Source: Viola odorata (lineage: Eukaryota; Streptophyta; Magnoliopsida; Malpighiales; Violaceae). Taken from it: 64,000 nt of DNA. How positions within the stretch are numbered: position 1 is the first letter of the stretch; the number at the start of each line of letters is the position of its first letter. The translations under genes were made by a program, and so were the position numbers. Of this stretch, positions 1 through 8,992 are shown in pieces. The notes beneath the pieces are model-generated. The model ran no database searches. It was not told where the DNA came from and saw only the letters and a program-made list of their open reading frames with translations. The stretch lies in assembly GCA_963691705.1 (NCBI GenBank), contig OY829537.1, positions 19,964,078-20,028,077 of the forward strand, given 5' to 3'.

Positions 1-395
1 CGCGTCCGACCCACGGTCCCGAGAAACTTAGTCGGGACCGATAGAAGTTCGCGTAAAGACAGTCGAAAGTACGAAAAAAATGAGAAGGCACGAAATGACA
101 CGGAATATTAAACAAACTAGCATAGGACTAAGAATCGACATAAATTTGACCTAGACGAGCTATTAAATGCGGTAAACATAAAAATACGTAAATGCGTTGA
201 CGAAAATCGAAAAATACGGTTTAGTCGAAAATACGAGAAAAATATGAAAAATTCAAAAGACATGAAATGACGTGAAATATTAAAGCAAATAGCCCATGAT
301 AAAAAATTGATTGAAATTTGACGTACACGGGCTATTAATGTGACATGCAATAAAACGAAAAAGTTATGACGTAGGTCAAAATTCGAGTAGCAACA
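1..395 (-). mobile_element. Element O, 3' LTR, part in window
   Basis: This stretch aligns end to end with 44400-44794, the outer end of the other O LTR; I count about 24 differences in 395 bases. On the minus strand the LTR starts TGTTGCTAC at 395, directly after a purine-rich tract, so this is the 3' LTR of a minus-strand element whose remainder lies left of the window. Small ORFs here are on non-coding LTR sequence. Confidence 0.85.
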
Positions 396-409
396 GTTGC
401 CCTCTCTTT
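396..409 (-). other. Polypurine tract of element O
   Basis: On the minus strand the sequence AAAGAGAGGGCAAC directly precedes the LTR terminus TGTTGC. This is where the plus-strand DNA primer of an LTR retrotransposon is expected, and it fixes the orientation of O. Confidence 0.7.
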
Positions 410-540
410 ACTGTCTGATCTCAAAAATACACTGTAACTGAAATTTTTGATAAGTAGTAAAGACGGTTGCCCCAGGTCTTTACCATGTTTTGAATACATC
501 CTGACCGGTTGAGATGTGGGATTATGCCTGAATTGAAAGA

Positions 541-972
541 TATAGTCGCTCATGGAGGAGTATTTAGATAAACAGGAAAGTAGTCGCTCAAGGAGGAGTA
601 TTTTAGATAGACAGGAAAGTAGTCGCTTCAGGAGGAGTATTTTAGATAGACAAGAAAGTAGTTGCTCAAGGAGGAGTATTTTAGATATAGTATGCGGAAA
701 AAGTAGTCGCTCAAGGAGGAGTATTTTAGATATAGTATGCAAAAAAGTAGTCGCTCAAGGAGGAGTATTTAGATAGATAGGAAAGTAGTCGCTCAAGGAG
801 GAATATTTTAGATAGAGTAAAAGGAAAAGTAGTCGCTCAATGAGGAGTATTTAGATAGACAGGAAAGTAGTCACTCAAGGAGGAGTATTCTTAGATAGAC
901 AGGAAAGTAGTCGCTTAAGGAGGAGTATTTTAGATATAGTATGCGGAAAAGTAGTCGCTCAAAGAGGAGTAA
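541..972. repeat. Tandem repeat, ~37-47 bp unit, about 11 copies
   Basis: Copies of a unit containing AGTCGCTCAAGGAGGAGTAT followed by TTTAGATAGACAGGAAAGT run head to tail, with small length changes from unit to unit. They lie just inside the 3' LTR of O, a usual place for tandem arrays in Ogre/Tat elements. Reading frames through the array are repeat artefacts. Confidence 0.85.
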
Positions 973-2999
973 TAATTATGCAGAAATGTAGAATTATATA
1001 AAGTGAGGGAAGCACTCGCACTTCATACGTTTTGACAGAAAAGTAAATGAGAGTTGGAACGTACCTTTGGTTTCAAAGAAACGTACCTTTGTTCGAGCCT
1101 TCTGATGGCTCAACGTGGATTCACGAACGGTTGTCTCGGACGGCCGTTCCGCTCTTCTCAACTTGATTGGATTCGTTTTGACAAAATCCTTGGTGAGGGC
1201 TACAACGACATTCTATCGAAGACCCATGGTAGAGTAATGGTAACGTTCTCCATTCGATTGTTGATTGGATTTTGATGGAAATCCAAGGCGAGCGCATTAC
1301 AACAATTTCTTCATCAAAAATCCATGGTTGATGTAATTCCCTCAAAGCGTATCTGTATCCTGCAAATAGGAAGGAAGCAAACACGAAGCAGCAATAGATA
1401 GAAAAAGAGAGAGCAAACGCCCTATGTGAGAAATATCAAATATTCCTACATTTAACACATGGCTTGCCCCCAAGTTTTTTTGTTTGGAATGAAAATGATT
1501 TCTTTGTTTTAAGAAAATAAATTCAAGCAATTTTTTTTGGCTAAAATGTTCGTCCAATTTTCGTTATATGAACATGATTGATTCAAGTCTAGATAACGTC
1601 TGTCTTGTTCAGGAAATAACGACCTCAAGGACAAGACTTTCCCATGGCGTGTAGCTGTGAGCAATCCTCACCAGATATTAGTGTTTGCGCTCACGCTAAA
1701 AAAACAAGGCTATGTGTTTACACTCCTAAAAATGCAATAAACATAGCACAAAAATTAAATTTGCAATGTCAATCCGAGTGAATAGACTTAAAATAAAGAT
1801 ACACATGCATGGGTCTGCTAATAATAGGAAAGGACTTTGCGAGGGAGGAAGAAAGGAGAAATTCGTAGAAGAAAGAAGAGGTGTTGTGTTTGTTTTTTTT
1901 TTTTTTGCAAAAGGTTCTTGCTCGACGACTGATTGTGATGAAGATAAATTGTGGTGAACGATGCTCGACGATTTGATCGTGGTGAGAGCAAAGTGCACAA
2001 ATCCTTGAATCTTTGCTGGAGATGTTTCTTCTTGATTGTTTTGAGGGCACCGTGCCCAAGTTTGCGATGATCTCTTTGAGATTATTTTGCTGTTGATGTT
2101 TCACAATTTTTTGTAAGTATTTGCTTCTGCTGTTGTGTTGTTGATTGTGTTCTTTGAACACACCTTTTTTTTGTTTTTTTCTTTTTTGTTGTTGTTGTTG
2201 TTTTTTTTTTTTTTTGTTCTTTTTTTTGGTTTGTCATCCTCTCTGTTTTTGGCAGAGGCCTCCAAGTCTTGTTTTATTTGGCTTTCTTTCGACATTGACT
2301 TGTCAGCGATCCTCTAAGGGCTCCCTTGTCATTCCCTTGCTTGACATGTAACTCCAATTTAGCGGTCTCAGTCGAGCACTACTCATTTGGTTAGGAGAAT
2401 AAGAGGCTTGGTTTTAAGTGTTTAATAGAATCGTACATGGTGTACGAAGTATGAATTTAAGGGCAAAAAGGTTGAAAATGAAAATGTCGAAGAAAAGCAA
2501 AGCAAAGTCCAATGTCATCTTACTGTTATCCCATGTCTGATGGTTCATATACCCTGGATATTATGCAAATCTAACTAGCACCTAGTTTAGCATTTACACT
2601 TATGAAAGAAACAAGGCGTGAAGGCCCAAAATACTCACAGGGATATGTTTGTGATTGCTTACGTCTAAACATGCCATGGATATAAGAGTTAGCAGACAAT
2701 ATCATGCACGTTTATATAATTTCTAAAGAACGCTCAAGTTATCCGTGACGTGATAAAACGATGAATATGGTTGATTAAAAATCGTTCAAAACGTGGGATT
2801 TTTGTTTTCCCCTCCCCCCCCTTTTTTTAAGCCCAAGTAGCACATGTACAAAGAGAAAATTTTGCGAAAACTAAGGATTTCAGCAAACATTAAACGCGCA
2901 CATTTGTAACAACGTAGATCGTAGGAATTTCCAAAATTACGACAATATAAGTTGCGAAAATATAACTTAAACAGGAAATTGCGAAAAGGTGAAGGATTA
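973..2999. other. Internal region of element O without a recognised gene
   Basis: About 2 kb between the two O tandem arrays. It has T-rich runs near 1895-1910 and 2165-2230, and a C/T run near 2810-2828. A minus-strand reading at 1384-1121 follows a pyrimidine-rich acceptor-like CAG near 1358, but I cannot match it to any family. The pol genes expected of a complete Ogre element are absent, so I read this as the remnant 3' untranslated part of O. Confidence 0.5.
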
Positions 3000-3147
3000 C
3001 TTCCCTGGTTTTGAGGCGCAGCGAGGTGAGTTGAGATCCGAACGGGGGCACCGCAAAGTTAGGACATGGATGTGATGTCAAGATCCAAGTGAGGATACCG
3101 CAAACTTTGGACGTTGGGCTTGATGGGATCTGAGCGGGGATACCGCA
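3000..3147. repeat. Tandem repeat of element O, left part
   Basis: Degenerate units of about 40 bp share the core GATCCGAGCGGGGATACCGCA. The array continues at 20535-20725 on the far side of element A, which shows that A landed inside it. The last five bases, CCGCA at 3143-3147, are the left target duplication of A; the right copy is TCGCA. Confidence 0.8.
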
Positions 3148-4223
3148 TGATAAGATTCGGACTCTTTGTTGAAGGGTAGCAGAGGAATATGGTTCTTGGG
3201 GTCGGCTGTCCTTGGCGCCCGATGTACTTGCGAAGCGCCGGAGGGGGTCTCCGGCGTAAACACTCTGATGCTTAAGTCAGTAAGAGCTATGGAAATAGCA
3301 GAGCTTTGGCTAGCAATCTCAGGCTTACCTTCCTTCTTTGTTGCGGAGGTATTTATAGGCAAAAGTGGAGTATTTCTAGGTGATCTTGGTCACAAGGTGC
3401 TAACGCGCCCGTCAGGGGGGGTTAGAGTTCCCCGTTGATGGAGTGTGCTATCGTTGCGTTAGATATATGTATGGGGGTAGGCGTTACCTAGGTAAGGCAA
3501 TGCCTATGCTTCTCACGGGATGCCTGGTGATTGCACTCTATTTCATCATGTTTTTACTGTTTAATTACTTGTTATTTGGACAGTAAAGCTATTGATTTTA
3601 TTATTATTCCCTTGATTTTGGCAGCTTTGATTAGAGGCGCAACTTTGCAGAAAAGTTGATTTGAGGTGGTTTGGCCTGAGGTTTGGCCAAATCAGTTTGC
3701 TGAGGACAGAGATAGCAGTCTTGGCCGGAGGTTTGGCCAAGATCACGAAACAGGCTGCAGTTGGAGAATTTTGACAAAAGATAAAGACGCGAGAATTTTG
3801 AACTGTTTAATTGCTTTTGTTTTTGTTTTAACTTTTAGAATCAACCAACCAAATTCAGTGACGAGGAAGTCAACCAAGAACTACAATTCCCCAGAAGTCT
3901 CTGTGGACGATCCTCTTACCACCATCTACAAGTTCCTTGTGGACAAGTGATAAGTTGTATTTCTACCCCTTTTTCATATCTATTATACACTTATATTTGA
4001 CGTGTTCGACAAGCGATCACCTGGTTTGGTCTGGGATGGGATAACGCCCTGTGTCTTGACTAAGTGACGTGTGGGACCCCCTCGCTGATGTCGACCATCC
4101 CAGTGTCAGTCACATAGAGAGAGGCGATAGCCTCGATGCTGTCAGAGTGGTAGGAACAGCAGCTTTACCCCCACCGCAGGGTATAAGACAAAAATTCCCT
4201 TGTCGTTAGGAGTATTGTTATCA
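3148..4223 (-). repeat. Element A 3' LTR, interrupted by a solo LTR
   Basis: It begins TGATAAG and ends TTATCA on the plus strand. A minus-strand TATA box (TATAAATA) lies near 3347-3354. A GC-rich hairpin with arms CGCCGGAG and CTCCGGCG lies near 3234-3255, downstream of the TATA box on that strand. A 492-bp insertion occupies 3528-4019. Without it the LTR is 579 bp, the same length as the partner. Confidence 0.9.
3528..4019. mobile_element. Solo LTR 1, inside the A 3' LTR
   Basis: It starts TGATTG, ends GCGATCA and is flanked by CCTGG at 3523-3527 and 4020-4024. No coding sequence is present. Its last ~180 bp (from GTGACGAGGAAGTC, including TCTCTGTGGACGA) match the end of the insertion at 18868-20430, so the two belong to one family. 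The terminal bases, 5-bp duplication and lack of internal genes fit a solo LTR. The parent superfamily is not identifiable from this. Confidence 0.8.
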
Positions 4224-4436
4224 CAAGCCTAACCGAAAATGAGCCCGGGTGTTTACTAAGGGCTACCGCTTCATCTTTAATCTTGCCAAGTCAACTGGTT
4301 TTTCACGTGTAGAGATGATCCGTTTGTCGAGAAATATATTTCTTCCAACCGTCGTTCTTCTCTGGTCTATAAATTATCTTTTTGTCGTGCTGGCTTTTTT
4401 CACAACCATTTCTGCATTTCCTCTGATTTTTTAACT
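4224..4436 (+). promoter_or_regulatory. G1 promoter region of element A
   Basis: A block containing AACCGAAAATGAGCCCGGGT and GTTTACTAAGG directly follows the LTR and is conserved in B and C. A TATA box (TATAAAT, 4368-4374) lies 69 bases before the G1 start; the B and C copies have one about 84 and 56 bases before theirs. Confidence 0.65.
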
Positions 4437-4820
4437 ATGGATGATCTTACAAGGAACTTTCTGATCTCGAAGGCGCACAACCTGAAGAATCTCACCGAGT
4501 CTGACATTGGTTTCCTAGAGACCATGCTGACCAAAACCTCTAAGGATGTCCTGGAGCTTCAAGGAATGATGACCACTTTGTTGTCCAGGCAAGGGGCTAC
4601 TTCTATGGAGGATTTTAGTCCTATACAGAATGTGTCAAAGCTGGTTGTTGCGGTCTCCCGCATCGAGGTGGCCATCACTATGCTGCAGCATAGGAAAGAC
4701 CTGTTGGTGTGCTGCTTGAAGGGCATGAGGGTTTCTTCCGCCGAATTGTCCTTAGTGGCGGATGCTCTAAGGGAGATTCCTACTGCCCTTGAGGATGACG
4801 ATGCTGGGTCCCATGTTTGA
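4437..4820 (+). CDS. G1: small helical protein of the antisense cassette (element A)
   Basis: Intact 127-residue ORF starting MDDLTRNFL. Homologues occur at the same place in B (42884-43270) and C (47731-48108), with the same start (MD, a T or L, then KNFL-like) and the same end (DD-AGS). The sequence is rich in Leu, Glu, Lys and Met with near-heptad spacing, so a mostly helical, possibly coiled-coil protein is expected. The centre has the conserved run LGCCLKGMR (LVCCLKGMR here). No membrane segment or signal peptide is seen. It is antisense to pol and is the first gene beyond the 3' LTR. A poly(A)-like AATAAA region follows near 4887, preceded by GGCCGTTCAGGCC. I recognise no family; function unknown. 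Conservation across three insertions argues that it is a real gene. Confidence 0.75.
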   Translation: MDDLTRNFLISKAHNLKNLTESDIGFLETMLTKTSKDVLELQGMMTTLLSRQGATSMEDFSPIQNVSKLVVAVSRIEVAITMLQHRKDLLVCCLKGMRVSSAELSLVADALREIPTALEDDDAGSHV

Positions 4821-5310
4821 CCATTGGTCGTTGTCTCTTTGTTTTTACATTTTCTGTGTACGCGCTTAGGCCGTTCAGGCCATAATTAAATAAAATGTCG
4901 TTTCCATTATTACTCTGTTTTCTACCTTTGATATCTTGCTGTTTGTTTCTCTAGTCAGGTACGGTTGCTATAAACCCAACCGAAAATGAGTCTCCTCTGG
5001 AATAAAGTGCTTTAATGCCTGAATTAGCAATAAATGTTTACTCGGCCGTTCCTTGCGCCGCGTTCCCCGTGGTGGGTGATTGGGCAATTTTTTGGTGCCT
5101 TTTGATTGGCGTAGTTCTCGAGCAGTTGATCGCGCTGTATCAGATTCTGCAATTATGATTGTTCTTCTCCAGGTGTACTTATTGCTTTCAAGGGACACAC
5201 GAAAAGATCGGGGTACCTTTTTGCCTCAGTTATTTAATGGGGTTTTCTTTCCCTTTTCCTGTTCACCTTCTTCTTATTTCTTTTCCTAGATTATTTCAAT
5301 TCCCCATCAG
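4821..5310 (+). promoter_or_regulatory. G1 3' end and G2 promoter region of element A
   Basis: After the G1 poly(A)-like signal this interval holds a second copy of the CCCAACCGAAAATGAG motif (near 4976), then GATTGGGCAA with GGTGCCTTT and GATTGGCGTAG (5077-5114), closely matching B and partly C. A TATA-like TATTTAAT (5231-5238) lies 80 bases before the G2 start. Other small ORFs here look spurious. Confidence 0.6.
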
Positions 5311-5709
5311 ATGAAGATTGTTAAGCGCAAGCCTCCACTTACTCCCCCAACTTCCCCAGATTCCGATGATCTCCCTTCTCTTCCCTGTCTGAAGAGGCAA
5401 TTCCCTTGCCGTGAAGGTCGCAAAAGGTTGAGAAGGAAGGTCTCCAAAGCTGTTAACGTTCCTTCCGCTTTCTCCGCGCGAAAGGATAATGACCAATTTC
5501 CTCCTGTCAATCCCGTCTTGGAAAAATATTCTCCTCACGATGCAGATTCTGAAGCGATGGTTGCTAACGTTGTGGAAGGGCCAAGCTCGGAGCTGCTGGG
5601 TCAGGAAAAAAAGGTTGACGAACCTTTTCCTCCTTACAACGGAGGTCTACCGCTCTCGGATGATGACGACGTTTTTTACTATGACATATACCGGCCTGAT
5701 GAGGATTAG
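5311..5709 (+). CDS. G2: small protein with Pro/Ser-rich head and acidic tail (element A)
   Basis: Intact 132-residue ORF starting MKIVKRKPP. Residues 10-20 read TPPTSPDSDD, shared with the B and C copies. A basic stretch follows (RKRLRRKV, residues 37-44), possibly a nuclear localisation signal. The C-terminus has DEPFPPYNGG and then a strongly acidic tail ending RPDED, mirrored in B (ending WADED) and C (ending WSDGE). It lies 490 bases after G1 and 490 bases before G3, all on the same strand. No known family is recognised. A basic patch plus an acidic tail would fit a nuclear or nucleic-acid-associated adaptor, but that is inference only. Confidence 0.68.
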   Translation: MKIVKRKPPLTPPTSPDSDDLPSLPCLKRQFPCREGRKRLRRKVSKAVNVPSAFSARKDNDQFPPVNPVLEKYSPHDADSEAMVANVVEGPSSELLGQEKKVDEPFPPYNGGLPLSDDDDVFYYDIYRPDED

Positions 5710-6199
5710 TGCCCTAGCGTTAGGTGCATTGTAGATGCCGTATGGCTTTTAATGAATGAACTGATGCTTTTTCTTTCTTTTGCCACCGTGCTCTCTTGTT
5801 AGTGTTTTCATTTTGTTGATGATTGATACGAAGGCGTTAACCTCACTGAGTCAAGCGTTCTGCGATTGTTTTGACTCGGCCAATCATTAACTGCCGCTTG
5901 GTAGATCGTGGCAAATAACTGCTTGTTTCTAACCCCTGAGCATGATTCCACGTAGCCCACTTCTTTTACACGTGTCCTCGCGCGACTGGTAGTTCAATTA
6001 ATACAGTGGCATTCGGTCCTTTAAAAGGGATTATCTTCTCTTTCTGATACTTTTTGCCCTCATTTCAAATTTTCTCTCTTCGCTTTGTTTTCTCTGGAAA
6101 AGCTTCTCGTCCATCCTCCGCCCTTCACCGATTTGCCTGTGGATCTTTCCTTTCAAGGTACCACTTCATCCCTTCAGATTTTCTGTTCATTAGCTTACT
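5710..6199 (+). promoter_or_regulatory. G3 promoter region of element A
   Basis: CACGTG at 5969-5974 lies about 226 bases before the G3 start. The TATA-like TTTAAAA (6020-6026) inside CCTTTAAAAGG is about 174 bases upstream. Both are kept at similar distances in B and C. A donor-like CAAGGTACC follows near 6156. Confidence 0.6.
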
Positions 6200-8349
6200 A
6201 TGGTTATAACTAGAACCATGCGATTCCTCTGGAGACCCATGGATCCAGAAATCGTACAATCATCCAGTATTTTCTCTTGTGATGCGGTTTTAAACGCTGA
6301 ACTGGAGGAAAACGGTATCACTTTCCCTCCTGGGTGTGTCCCTACCGTTCCCGAGAGCGACATGTGTCTTCACGATCCATTGTGAGGGAACTATAGATTA
6401 GTTTATTTTAAGATGTTCCTCTATGGTTTTCGTCTCCCAGTCCATGCTTCAATAACAGCACTGTTGCGGGAATACAAGCTTAATCCTGCCCAGATAACTC
6501 CTTCTTCCTAGTGTGGGGTTTATGCCTTTCTTCGCGCTTGCGAGTTGGAGAGCATTCTCACCCCATCTCTCAATTTATTTCGCAAATTCTTTAGCATGAC
6601 CTGTCACGATTGTTTAATCAGTATCACTCCAAGGTGGGATGACGCGTTTGTGCACTCATTCTGGCAGCGGTTTTGTGGCTTTGAGAGGGTTGTGGCTGAT
6701 TAGAAAAACAGCTTCTTCATTTTTGAGCTACCGTCCCATTGGTGGCGCCAAGGTTTTAATCAAGAGCTTATAGGTCCCCTTTGGGCAAACCCAGTGGTGC
6801 TATCTAGAAGTGAGCTGGATCAAGCTAACGCTTTGCTGGATAAGAATACACGCTATCGCATCTGGGAGTTCACCTCATACAAGCTTCACGTTTGTCTTTC
6901 TTCACGTTTCCCTTTTTCACTTATTTGTTGCTCTCATACATTCTCTTATCAGGAGACGCTGATGGTCAGTCATCAGGAGGAGCTAACGCTCCTTTGAATG
7001 TGATGCCGCTCAGAACTATACCGGCCTCTCTTCCTGCCGTGCATTCCAGTCATCGGGGTGTTCCATCCAAGAGGGGAAAAACTAAGACAGTCGCTGGGAG
7101 AGGATGGGGGCGCAACATTTCTGTACCAGCTTCTCGCTTTATTGACAATTGGCTACCGCCTCGACGCGGAGGGATAAATATAAGTCGGCCTTCGACTCGA
7201 ACACTTGACAGTGACAGCAGTAGCTATAGCAAGGATATGGATGCCAGACCAGACCTTTGTCATGCCTCCTCGCTTCAACGAAAGAGACTCAGAGTAGGCA
7301 TGAATGAGCAGGCTACCGGGGTCTCTTCTGATCATGCTAATGTAACGGTTGTCGTGGCGCCTGTCATTTCTTCTGCGACAAGCACTTCTCAACTAGTGAA
7401 AGTTGCTGACATGTCAACTGTCTGCCCTTCTACCGCTGCTAAAGTCTCGTTAGTGGCAGATTCCCCTCCGCCAGTTAACGCTCCTGACTCTCCCATTTCT
7501 CATTGTATTCCAGATGTGGTGGCAACAACTTCTCCAGTTTCTGAGCCGCCGCCCAAGGTTCCTCCCCAATTGTTTTTCACTTCTATCTCAGAGGTGAGTA
7601 ATAAAGGCTCTCCTTCGACTCCGATGGTCAATCTCTCTCTTGAAGGCCCCAAAGGGACTCCATGTTATCGCATGGATTTGGCGGGATTTGGCGTCAATGG
7701 TCTTCGTGCTGCAGGGGTACAAAATCCCTTCTCAAGGGACGAATTCACGGCGCCCCTGATAGGAAAAATGATGAGCTCTTCTACAGAGAAAGAGAAATTC
7801 CTTCAGCTTTCGCCAAGGGCTCGCTGTAAGCACGTTGTGAATGACTCTCTAGATGTCTTCCGCTACTTTCATTATGCGGTAAAGGCTTTTGACAGCGAAC
7901 TGCGGGATTCTGCTCACGCAATGTGTGCTCAGAAGGTGCAGCTTGACCAGTCGTTAGACCAAACGAGGTTGCTAACGCGACTTTATGACGATTCACAGAA
8001 GGAGCTAAGCAGAGAAAAATCTAAAGGGAAAGCGAAAACCGATGTTCTGGAGGCAGAGTTAGCTTTGGAAAAGAAGAAAAATCTTCTTCGCGAAGAGATG
8101 TTGGCTCTAGATGAGGAATTTGCCAGGGTTCCGCTGAGGATGGAGCGGTGGAAAAAGAAGGTTCTGGAGGCCTTCACTTCTGGGTTCACTGCCCATTTCA
8201 AGAGTGATTCCTTTGATCCGGCCCAGATTGCTGATTATGCCTCTGCCATAATAGACAAGGTTAATAAAAATGGAGACGACGCGTCTGCCTTAGAGGGAGA
8301 GAAGTCTGGTGACGGCGATGGCGGTAGCGCGCAACGGTCTTCCTCTTGA
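6200..8349 (+). pseudogene. G3: spliced GFRLP-domain antisense gene (element A), exon 1 broken
   Basis: Exon 1 (from 6200) reads as a GFRLP-type domain: YFKMFLYGFRLPV, then LNPAQITPSS, then ITPRWDD. It is similar to the antisense additional ORF of Tat-lineage elements (Transposase_28-like, from memory of that family). Three Trp codons are now stops: TGA 6383-6385, TAG 6509-6511 and TAG 6701-6703. The intron donor kept in B and C is not visible here, but the acceptor CAG survives at 6950-6952. Exon 2 (6953-8349) is open: a Ser/Pro-rich linker, a motif ending GVNGLRAAGVQNP, then a charged coiled-coil region (Lys/Glu-rich, about 8000-8190). It is a paralogue of G4 downstream. Its function is unknown, and it could not make a full product from this copy. 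Confidence 0.8.
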
Positions 8350-8992
8350 TTATTATCTCCTTCTTATCTGCATTTATTCATTCCTCAATCAATCGCTTCC
8401 CAAAGACATTTGACATTGTTCTTCTTGTAATAAGGCTAACGCCATGAGATCATTGCTGCTTTTTCCTCAAACGTTGGGTTTTGACGTATTATCGATATTG
8501 CTTATGCTTCGTTAACATTTTTCTGCTATCGCACCGTTTCTTGAGACCGTGTGTCAGAGTTGGTGCTACTTTTTAGAGCATTAAATGCTATGAATATACT
8601 CATTAATGCGATCGAAAAGTAATGATGAGGAGGGACACGTGTCCTTCTTGTGATGAGGCGTTTGAGATAGGCACCTTCTAGGGAGTAGCAAGGACTGAAG
8701 CGTCTCCATTTTAAAAGTTGTGTCCTTCGCGCGTGTCGCGTCCTTCCGTTCTGCTACCTCGCCATGTGTCAGTTATTGACTGGTCACGCCTTTTCAACCC
8801 CTTTAGGGTTATATATACTGTTTTTCCCCGCCTTCTTTTTTTCTTTTTTATCTCCTTCTTCGCTCACTGCTTCTTTCTGAAAATAACTCACGCCGCTCCT
8901 TCTTCTTTGTTCTGGGATCCATGGTGTTTCTTTAACGAAGGTACACACACACATTACTTCCTTCTTTTACTCTCTTCTTCTTTTTACTGGTT
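8350..8992 (+). promoter_or_regulatory. G3 3' flank and G4 promoter region of element A
   Basis: CACGTG at 8636-8641 lies about 352 bases before the G4 start. TTTAGGGTTATATATA (8803-8818) fuses a telo-box-like TTAGGG to a TATA box about 182 bases upstream. Both features are shared with B and C. A donor-like AAGGTAC lies about 53 bases before the start. Confidence 0.65.

Noticed and set aside
335..776. Overlapping ORFs on both strands, rich in repeated LSKILLLERLL or SSRSRRSIL words
   Set aside because: They are a short tandem DNA repeat read in frame; no coding evidence.
541..972. Possible CRISPR-like array because of regular short repeats
   Set aside because: Unit spacing varies, spacers are themselves repeats, and the context is a plant retrotransposon.
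2101..2351. Lys/Asn-rich and Phe/Leu-rich ORFs
   Set aside because: They come from poly-T and GTT runs, with no conservation.
3166..3438. 90-residue ORF repeated at 18406-18678
   Set aside because: It lies within the two LTRs of element A and is repeated only because the LTRs are. It spans the TATA box and hairpin, so it is not a gene.
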